DNA of 11,984 bases, from the NCBI GenBank assembly GCA_035569435.1, contig DATMNB010000027.1:1-11984 (forward strand). The letters are read 5' to 3'. Below the pieces are notes generated by a model. The model searched no databases and was not told the origin of the DNA. It saw only the letters and a list, made by a program, of their open reading frames with translations. Both the position numbers and the translations under genes were made by a program. This DNA comes from DASRDS01 sp035569435. Lineage in GTDB: Bacteria; Gemmatimonadota; Gemmatimonadetes; Gemmatimonadales; Gemmatimonadaceae. Within the stretch, counting starts at the first letter, position 1. Every line of letters begins with the position of its first letter. Of the stretch, positions 6,572 to 11,984 are shown piece after piece.

Positions 6572-7882
6572 GTGCTTCTGCGATCCCGCATCGGCGTGCC
6601 GATGATCCTGGCCTGCACCGCGCCGCTCGCGGCCTGTAGCAGCACCACCGGCAATACCGGTCCGTCGAGCGCCACCCTCGTCGTGACCGTGAGCACTCCG
6701 CCCGGGATCCTCGGCAATGTCACGGTGACCGGCCCCGGCGCCTATACCAAGACCCTGACGGCCACCGATACCCTGCGCGGCCTGTCGGCCGGCAGCTATA
6801 CCGTGAGCGCCGTCTCCGCGACGATCGCCGATAGCCTCGTGAGCGCGAAGATCGCGGCCACGATCTCCAACAGCCCGGTCGCCGTCTCGGCGGGCCACAC
6901 GACCTCGGTCAACGCCTACTATTTCGTCCAGCCGGGGAGCGGCGCGCTCTGGATTGGATGGGGGTTCGCGAACCAGGTCGCCACAGGACTCACCTCGTCT
7001 CAGCTCGCCGCGGCCGGGCGGCAGCTGCCGGCCGACACCATCGGCGGCGCCGGCAGCACCAGCAACGACATCACCGGTTCGGCGTTCGACGCGGCCGGCA
7101 ACCTCTGGGTCGCGAACTCCACCTTGGGCCTGATCGAGGAGTTCACCGCCGAGCAACTAGCCAGTGGCGTGTCGACACCGGCCGTCACGGTCAGCTTTAC
7201 CGATGCCCCCTGGGGCCTCACATTCGACGCCTCGAACAATCTCTGGGTCTCGTTTTACACCGCTAATCACATCGAGGAGTTCAGCGTCGCCCAGGTCGAT
7301 GGCTTCCGCACGACGGTCAGCAGTCCGACCCCGCAGGTCACGCTCACGTCGCTGGGCGCGACTGGCCTGGCCTTCGACAAGAATGGCGCGCTGTGGGTCG
7401 CGGGCTTTGCCGACAGCACGATCTACGCGTTCGCCCCGAACGCGCTGGCGAGCGGTGGCAGCGCGCCCTCGGTCAGCATCACGTCGACGGCCCTGAAAGG
7501 CGTCGCGGGCGTGACGTTCGATGCGTCCGGCAACCTGTGGGCCGCGACAGAGGGCGGCCTCCTCGTCAGTTACTCCGCGGCGCAACTCGTCGCCACCACG
7601 CCACCAAGCGCCCCAACGCGGACGCTCGCCGCGTCGAACCCCACCTACCGGTTCGACCAGACCGCGTTCGACAACTCCGGCAACCTGTGGGCAGGCACCT
7701 TATCGGCCGACGTGATCGAGTACTCGCCGGCGCAGCTCGCGGCCGGTGGATCGCCGACGCCGGCCCGGACGCTGACCATCCCCAACGAAGGCGTCCTCGC
7801 GGTGACCCATACGATCACGTTCGACCCGCATCCCACCGGCGTCCCGATCGCCGGGCTACGCGTCCACCGCCCCGGCCATTGA
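6572..7882 (+). CDS. Beta-propeller lipoprotein with GNLWV-type repeats
   Basis: 436 residues from the GTG chosen by the strong Shine-Dalgarno. The signal peptide ends in lipobox LAAC (Cys22) and is followed by a Ser/Thr/Gly linker. Residues about 33-118 form an all-beta domain resembling carboxypeptidase-regulatory or PEGA-like modules (LVVTVSTPPG, TDTLRGLSAGSYTVSA). From residue 120 come six repeats of about 50 residues. Each has FDxxGNLWV, then a strand such as IEEF or VIEYS, then an AEQLASG/PAQLAAGG turn and a Pro-rich lead to the next blade. Copies lie at about 123-148, 171-199, 218-245, 268-295, 316-341 and 366-393, with a degenerate seventh start (TITFDPHPTG) at the end. The layout resembles NHL/SMP-30-like propellers, and no catalytic residues can be assigned. 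The 3' end overlaps the convergent DUF418 gene by 27 bases. Confidence 0.85.
   Translation: MLLRSRIGVPMILACTAPLAACSSTTGNTGPSSATLVVTVSTPPGILGNVTVTGPGAYTKTLTATDTLRGLSAGSYTVSAVSATIADSLVSAKIAATISNSPVAVSAGHTTSVNAYYFVQPGSGALWIGWGFANQVATGLTSSQLAAAGRQLPADTIGGAGSTSNDITGSAFDAAGNLWVANSTLGLIEEFTAEQLASGVSTPAVTVSFTDAPWGLTFDASNNLWVSFYTANHIEEFSVAQVDGFRTTVSSPTPQVTLTSLGATGLAFDKNGALWVAGFADSTIYAFAPNALASGGSAPSVSITSTALKGVAGVTFDASGNLWAATEGGLLVSYSAAQLVATTPPSAPTRTLAASNPTYRFDQTAFDNSGNLWAGTLSADVIEYSPAQLAAGGSPTPARTLTIPNEGVLAVTHTITFDPHPTGVPIAGLRVHRPGH
6938..7750 (+). repeat. Six propeller repeats encoded in tandem
   Basis: Residues 123-393 hold six copies of a unit of about 50 residues with the shared core FD-x-x-G-N-L-W and the trailing motif (A/P)-x-x-L-A-x-G-G-x-x-x-P. 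The first copy is most diverged (GALWIGW, TSSQLAAAG), while copies two and six are closest to a consensus. Confidence 0.75.
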
Positions 7883-9244
7883 GGCCCTTGGCATCGTCCT
7901 CGGCGTCGGCTCCCGCCACCCACGCAAAATCGGCTGCGCCTTCACGTAGGTCAGTGACCGCCACACCCACTCCACGGGGCCACACTCGAATGCGCGGAGC
8001 CACAGCGCGCTGACGCCGAGATTGAGCGCCCAGACGCCGAAGACGATGAAGTTGAGTTGGTAGTATTCGAGCTTGCCATAGAGCTTCCACGGGCCCCACA
8101 GAAAGATGAACTGACACAGCACGCTGGTCAGGAGATAGTTGGTGAGCGCCGTCCGCCCGACGGCGGCGAGCAACGCCTGGAGGCCACGCAAGGCACCGCG
8201 CTTGATGATGATCAGGAGGACCGACACGATGGCCAGCGCGCCGGCCATGCGTGTCAGAAAGTAGGGCGCGTACAGCCACCGCTCGATCGTCAGAAAATCG
8301 AACCCGCTCGCGTAGGCCTTCCACATGCCGAGCACGTACAACGGCGCCGACCCGAGAAATCCCACCGCGGCCGTCCACGCGTAGGTGCGGTACGACCGCT
8401 CGCCCGTCAGAAACCCCGCCTTGAACAAGCCCATGCCGATCAGCATGGCGCCGAGCGTCTCGAGCAGCGCAAACAGGTTTGTGACCGCGACCCGTGGCCC
8501 CACATACAGTGCGTCGAAGCGCTCGGCCGCCCCGGCGACATACGGCGCGCGGGCGGCGGACATCGACGTCTCGATCGTCTGCGGCGTGATGACGTGGGAG
8601 TCGACGCGCGCGGCCCACTGCTGCTGCACGTGCAGTTGGTCGGGCGTCAGCGCGTGGCCGGCGCGCCGATCGGCATCGATGACGGCGATTTGCTTGGCGA
8701 GGCTGAAGTCATGTAAGGCACCCAGATAGGCAAATGTGGCAATCGGGGTGGGAACGAGCGACACGAACATGCCGGCGAGCACCAGCGTCTTGGCGCCGAG
8801 TGTCCGGCATGGATACAGGAATAACAGCGCCGTGAGACCGTAGTAGAACAGGATATCTCCCGACCAGATGAGCCATCCGTGCAGGAATCCAAATGCGGTC
8901 AGCCACATGTTGCGGCGGAAATAGACGTCGGCGATGTCCGCATCCGCACGCCGCCGTTCGGCTCGGGTGGTCAGCATGATGACACCCGCGCCGAACAGCA
9001 TCGAGAAGATCGCGCGCATCTTCCCCTCGATGAACAACCACTTCAGTGTAACGATGACGAGGTGCAGGTGGGCGTGCGGACCAATGAACGCGGCCTTGGG
9101 CATCCCAATCGGGATGTCATGCGCGCCCTCGGGAATGCCGAAATCTTCGATGTTGGCCATCAGGATCCCGAGCAGGGCCACCCCTCGCAGCACGTCGATC
9201 CCGTAGATCCGCTCCTGCCGCGTGGTCGGCGCGGCGGACGTCAT
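7856..9244 (-). CDS. DUF418 family integral membrane protein (YeiB-like)
   Basis: A 462-residue polytopic inner-membrane protein. The N-terminus RIYGIDVLRGVALLGILMAN (12-31) is the hallmark of this family, and KMRAIFSMLFGAGVIML (75-91) is its second conserved motif. The C-terminal DUF418 part has GRTALTNYLLTSVL (363-376), a YQLNFIVFGVWALNLGVSA segment, and FECGPVEWVWRSLTY (419-433), all in the expected order. About ten transmembrane stretches can be seen, with a long polar region at 185-250. The family's function is not established; it is sometimes grouped with membrane acyltransferase-like proteins. Its ATG overlaps the TGA of the NTF2-like gene in an ATGA arrangement, so the two are very likely co-expressed. 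The last nine codons overlap the propeller gene on the other strand. Confidence 0.92.
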   Translation of the reverse strand: MTSAAPTTRQERIYGIDVLRGVALLGILMANIEDFGIPEGAHDIPIGMPKAAFIGPHAHLHLVIVTLKWLFIEGKMRAIFSMLFGAGVIMLTTRAERRRADADIADVYFRRNMWLTAFGFLHGWLIWSGDILFYYGLTALLFLYPCRTLGAKTLVLAGMFVSLVPTPIATFAYLGALHDFSLAKQIAVIDADRRAGHALTPDQLHVQQQWAARVDSHVITPQTIETSMSAARAPYVAGAAERFDALYVGPRVAVTNLFALLETLGAMLIGMGLFKAGFLTGERSYRTYAWTAAVGFLGSAPLYVLGMWKAYASGFDFLTIERWLYAPYFLTRMAGALAIVSVLLIIIKRGALRGLQALLAAVGRTALTNYLLTSVLCQFIFLWGPWKLYGKLEYYQLNFIVFGVWALNLGVSALWLRAFECGPVEWVWRSLTYVKAQPILRGWREPTPRTMPRASMAGAVDA

Positions 9245-9786
9245 TTGTCAGGATCCGGCAACTCCGCCTGCGGCGGAGGAGACACCACCGGAGCCGCCGC
9301 TGGCGCCGCCTGAGGCACGCGCGTGCTGTGCATGAAGAGGATCTTCCACACGCCGGCCCGCTTCTGGAGCACGGCCGATTCCAGCCATTGCTGGTCCTTC
9401 CTGCCCGACGCGTCCGTGATGCTGCCTTGATTGACATACGCGACCCACGCGATGTTGCCGCTGACGTGCACGTCGGGATTGGTCACGTTCCACTCGAACT
9501 GCGTCCCCGCGGCATGCGCGGCCTTGATCGTGCCCATGATGGCATCGCCGTCGAATCGCTTGCCGACATCGAAGATGTAAAAGTTGCTCGCGATGACAGA
9601 GTCGAACATCTTCACGTCGTCCGCACCGGCCGCCGTGAAAATCGTGCGCACCGTGTTGAGGATCTGCGTCTGGTCAGTGCCGACCCGTGACTCCTGCGCG
9701 CCCGCCAGCGCGACGGGAACGGCGCCCATGAGCGCGAACGCCATGGTGACCGAGGCCATGCGGAGTGGTATTGTCATGGAAGACAT
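9241..9786 (-). CDS. Exported NTF2-like (SnoaL/DUF4440-type) protein
   Basis: About 181 residues. A Sec signal peptide (LRMASVTMAFALMGAVPVAL) ends at an AGA-QE cleavage site, predicting a periplasmic protein. The mature part has the SnoaL/DUF4440 layout: an opening helix (QILNTVRTIFTAAGADD), a hydrophobic strand (SNFYIFDVGKRFDG), a helix (AIMGTIKAAHAAG), and the curved sheet (WNVTNPDVHVSGNIAWVAYV, then SAVLQKRAGVWKILFMHSTR). An Ala/Pro-rich tail follows. Such folds can be enzymes or binding proteins; here no catalytic residues can be named. The start is uncertain among ATG 9786, ATG 9777 and TTG 9801, none with a clear ribosome binding site; 9786 keeps a basic n-region and a normal signal length. 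Its stop overlaps the DUF418 start by four bases. Confidence 0.85.
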   Translation of the reverse strand: MSSMTIPLRMASVTMAFALMGAVPVALAGAQESRVGTDQTQILNTVRTIFTAAGADDVKMFDSVIASNFYIFDVGKRFDGDAIMGTIKAAHAAGTQFEWNVTNPDVHVSGNIAWVAYVNQGSITDASGRKDQQWLESAVLQKRAGVWKILFMHSTRVPQAAPAAAPVVSPPPQAELPDPDK

Positions 9787-9816
9787 TCTGCGCACTACCA
9801 ATCACCGGCCGGTCAC

Positions 9817-10533
9817 CTGACGATCAACTTCCTCACCGCCCGCTGGTCCGACCTCCTCCTCGTCACGTACGCCGTCCCTGCCGACGCGCTCACACAGTAC
9901 CTGCACCCGGCCCTCGAGCCCGACCTGTGGGACGGCACGGCCCACGTCAGCCTCGTCGCCTTCCGGTTCCTCGACACGCGCATCCTCGGCGCTCCGATCC
10001 CCGCACACCGGAACTTCCCCGAAGTCAACCTGCGCGCCTACGTCCGCCACGGCCCGGATGACGCACGCCGCGGCGTTATCTTCATCCGCGAGCTCGTGCC
10101 CCGCCGCGTGATCGCCACCGTCGCGCGCCTCTGCTACAACGAGCCATACGCCGCCGCCCCGATGACCGCGCGGGTCACCCCCAACTCCGATGGCTCGGTG
10201 CACGCGCAGTTCGACTGGCAGTTCGCCGGCCAGACGCATCGCCTCGCCATGACCGGCTCGGCCGGGACGTCCCTGCCACCACCCGGCAGCACGGCATTCC
10301 TGACAAAGGAACACGAATGGGGCTTTGGCCAGACACGACGCGGACGCCTGCTCCGCTATCATGTCGTCCATCCCGAGTGGCCCGTGCGCACCGTGACGGC
10401 GGTCGACCTGAGCGTCGACTACGAGGCGCTGTACGGCCCCGCCTGGGCGTTCCTCAACACCGCGACCCCAACCTCGACCCTGTTCGCCGTGGGCTCACCT
10501 GTGTCCGTTGGTTGGCCCGAGCATCCGACCTGA
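9817..10533 (+). CDS. DUF2071 (YqjF-like) protein with apparent CTG start
   Basis: A 238-residue protein of the DUF2071 family. NFLTARWSDLLLVTYAVP is the expected N-terminus, followed by LWDGTAHVSLVAFRFLDTR (38-55), the signature AHRNFPEVNLRAYVR (63-77) and GVIFIRELVPRR (86-97), which has the family's typical FxREhVPR form. The C-terminal half contains TKEHEWGFGQTRRGR and a closing strand. Function in this family is unknown. No ATG, GTG or TTG occurs in frame before the GTG at 10096, which would delete 93 conserved residues, so CTG at 9817 is proposed from where relatives begin. No Shine-Dalgarno is visible. The gene diverges from the NTF2-like gene with very little space between, and copC begins 69 bases downstream on the same strand. 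Confidence 0.8.
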   Translation: MTINFLTARWSDLLLVTYAVPADALTQYLHPALEPDLWDGTAHVSLVAFRFLDTRILGAPIPAHRNFPEVNLRAYVRHGPDDARRGVIFIRELVPRRVIATVARLCYNEPYAAAPMTARVTPNSDGSVHAQFDWQFAGQTHRLAMTGSAGTSLPPPGSTAFLTKEHEWGFGQTRRGRLLRYHVVHPEWPVRTVTAVDLSVDYEALYGPAWAFLNTATPTSTLFAVGSPVSVGWPEHPT

Positions 10534-10602
10534 TGCCAACACCGTTCAACCGCTCAATCTCATCCGTCGGAACTTCGCGCGCGCGTCCTGACTATAGCGG
10601 AC

Positions 10603-10959
10603 ATGTTTGCGCATGCGTCAGTCGCACGTTGGATGACTGTCGTCTGCATCGCGTCGGCGCACACGACAATGCACGCCGTCCTGGTGTCCTCCAGTCCGGC
10701 AAAGGACAGCGCAGTGAGCGGGCCGGACTTCGCCATCGCACTGCAATTCAATGAACGCATCGACGCGCACCGCTCGCGCGTCGCCCTGCTGTTACCCGAC
10801 CATCGGACCCAACCTCTGACGCTCACCGCCGGGAACGCTCCCGGCGCCCTCGAGTCGTCAGCGCATGCCGTGCCGAGCGGCAGCTGTCGGATCCAGTGGC
10901 AGGTGTTGGCGGCCGACGGACACATCACGCGAGGGGAGGTGCCGTTCACCGTTCGGTGA
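10603..10959 (+). CDS. copC: CopC-domain periplasmic copper-binding protein
   Basis: 118 residues matching the CopC/YobA fold. A short signal sequence (about 1-23) precedes HAVLVSSSPAKDSAVSG, the standard opening in which the mature N-terminal His (24) is a Cu(II) ligand. The middle has IALQFNERI (45-53), and the end has WQVLAADGHITRGEVPFTV (99-117). Its DGH motif (Asp105, His107) supplies the other two residues of the CopC Cu(II) site. No Met-rich loop for Cu(I) is seen, so it looks like the Cu(II)-only class. The signal cleavage point is poorly defined (TTM-HA). The ATG at 10603 has no clear ribosome binding site. copD follows after 15 bases, the usual pairing, in which CopC passes or buffers copper for the membrane protein. 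Confidence 0.9.
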   Translation: MFAHASVARWMTVVCIASAHTTMHAVLVSSSPAKDSAVSGPDFAIALQFNERIDAHRSRVALLLPDHRTQPLTLTAGNAPGALESSAHAVPSGSCRIQWQVLAADGHITRGEVPFTVR

Positions 10960-10974
10960 GCTCGCGAACCTACC

Positions 10975-11984
10975 GTGTCGGTCGTCGATCTCTTCGGGTT
11001 CCTCGCCGTTCTCCTTCGAGGCGCAACCCTCGCCCTCGAAGCCCTCACCGTCGGTGGGGTGATCTACGCGCTCGTGGTGGCACGCGAGCGCCGCCCCGAT
11101 CGGCTCATGCGCGGGGCCGCGATCGCTCTCATCGCCGTCCAGATAGCAATTCTTGCGGTCGACACGCAAACGCTGATCCTGACGACAGGCGCGGATCTCG
11201 GCGACGTGGTAGGCGCATCGTTTGTGACCTCAGCGGCCCTCATCGCCGCCGGCGCCCTCGCCGTCGCCGCCGGCTGGCAGCGGGGCGCCATACTCATCCT
11301 CATCGGCTCCGTCCTGAGCAGCCACGCGGTCGCCCGCCTCGACCATCGCGCGATCCTGACCACGCTCACGGCCGTGCATCACGTGGCCACTGCCGCCTGG
11401 ATCGGTGGGTTGCCCTACCTGCTCCGCGATGAGCTCCGCGATGACACCGTTGCATCAGCCGAGCACGCCCGGCGATTCTCACGCCTCGCCGTCGTCAGCG
11501 TCTCCTCGCTCGTGCTCGCGGGCATCGGCCTGACCTACTACTACGTCGGCTCCCCCTCGGCGGCGTACGGCACCACATACGGACTCATGGTGATCGCCAA
11601 GATCGCCATGCTCGGTCTCCTCCTCATGCTAGGCGGCCTCAATTTCGTCGCCGTCCGGCGGAGGCTGGTGACACTCGTCGGCCGACTCTCCGAAGCCGAG
11701 ATCGGCATCGGATTCACCGTGATCATGGCCGCTGCCTCGCTGACGTCACAGCCGCCGGCCGTCGATGTCCCACGCGTCGACCGCGTCCAGGTACGCACGA
11801 TCGCCGCCCGTATGACGCCGGAATGGCCGCGGTTCCGCACGCCGCCGATCACCGCACTCGCCCCGGTCCCATCCCTCGGCAGCGACTCGGCGTCGACACC
11901 AAACAGTGCCGACCACGCCTGGTCCGAGTACAACCACCACTGGGCGGGGATCATCGTCCTGACGATGGGCATCCTCGCCATGCT
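10975..11984 (+). CDS. copD: CopD-family copper resistance/uptake membrane protein, C-terminus beyond the window
   Basis: 336 codons open to the right edge without a stop. It starts at GTG 10975; an in-frame TGA at 10957 (the copC stop) excludes longer starts. A polytopic inner-membrane protein with about eight hydrophobic segments so far. Paired His in SHAVARLDHR (116-125) and VHHVATAAWIGGLPYLL (134-150) are typical of CopD/YcnJ-like proteins. The CopD domain spans about 165-260 (RRFSRLAVVSVSSLVLAGI, then TYGLMVIAKIAMLGLLLMLG and GLNF). After a Pro-rich periplasmic-type stretch comes AWSEYNHHWAGIIVL (315-329), as in long CopD homologues that carry a further C-terminal membrane region. The likely role is copper transfer across the inner membrane together with CopC. 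Confidence 0.9.
   Translation, partial: MSVVDLFGFLAVLLRGATLALEALTVGGVIYALVVARERRPDRLMRGAAIALIAVQIAILAVDTQTLILTTGADLGDVVGASFVTSAALIAAGALAVAAGWQRGAILILIGSVLSSHAVARLDHRAILTTLTAVHHVATAAWIGGLPYLLRDELRDDTVASAEHARRFSRLAVVSVSSLVLAGIGLTYYYVGSPSAAYGTTYGLMVIAKIAMLGLLLMLGGLNFVAVRRRLVTLVGRLSEAEIGIGFTVIMAAASLTSQPPAVDVPRVDRVQVRTIAARMTPEWPRFRTPPITALAPVPSLGSDSASTPNSADHAWSEYNHHWAGIIVLTMGILAM

Noticed and set aside
9802..10371. A 189-codon minus-strand open frame opposite the DUF2071 gene
   Set aside because: The plus strand carries the full DUF2071 signature even without an ATG; the minus-strand reading is Gly/Val/Asp-rich shadow sequence.
10577..10588. GCGCGCGCG run upstream of copC as a special DNA structure or site
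   Set aside because: Short alternating GC tracts are common in such GC-rich DNA and nothing else supports a function.
1..11984. tRNA, rRNA, CRISPR arrays, insertion sequences, attachment sites, toxin-antitoxin or defence genes
   Set aside because: I looked on both strands and found no spaced direct repeats, terminal inverted repeats, transposase or recombinase motifs, or RNA-gene signatures.

Overview
The window is GC-rich, densely coding bacterial chromosome. Open reading frames with strongly G/C-biased third codon positions cover almost everything, and no gap exceeds about 130 bases. The protein set (several lipoproteins, a HAF-repeat and a GNLWV-type beta-propeller, DUF4832, DUF418 and DUF2071 proteins, an Ada/AraC/AlkA fusion, CopC/CopD) suits a soil-type Gram-negative phylum such as Gemmatimonadota or Acidobacteriota. 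That assignment is inference from protein style; no rRNA or other marker gene is present. I see no tRNA, rRNA, CRISPR array, insertion sequence or phage gene.

Layout: (1) 1-652 or 694, minus strand: two small lipoprotein genes sharing a GTGA stop/start overlap, the second cut by the left edge. (2) 782-5539, plus strand: a secreted DUF4874/DUF4832 lipoprotein followed after 4 bases by an isochorismatase-like cysteine hydrolase, then an Ada-AlkA type alkylation-response protein, then a HAF-repeat lipoprotein. (3) 5469-6485, minus strand: a Gfo/Idh/MocA oxidoreductase whose 3' end runs 71 bases into the HAF gene. (4) 6572-7882, plus strand: a six-repeat beta-propeller lipoprotein. (5) 7856-9786, minus strand: an exported NTF2-like protein coupled by an ATGA overlap to a DUF418 membrane protein, whose 3' end overlaps the propeller gene by 27 bases. 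(6) 9817-11984, plus strand: a DUF2071 (YqjF-like) gene with no ATG/GTG/TTG at its homologous start, then copC and copD, a periplasmic and inner-membrane copper-handling pair; copD runs off the right edge.

Functional links visible in the order are copC-copD, the NTF2-like/DUF418 pair, the left-edge lipoprotein pair, and perhaps DUF4832 with the hydrolase. The rest looks like independent accessory and housekeeping genes in alternating orientation. The most unusual protein is the Ada-AlkA fusion: its methyl-sensor and AraC DNA-binding parts look intact, while all three hallmark motifs of its glycosylase domain are lost. I found no convincing multi-gene system that would count as new.
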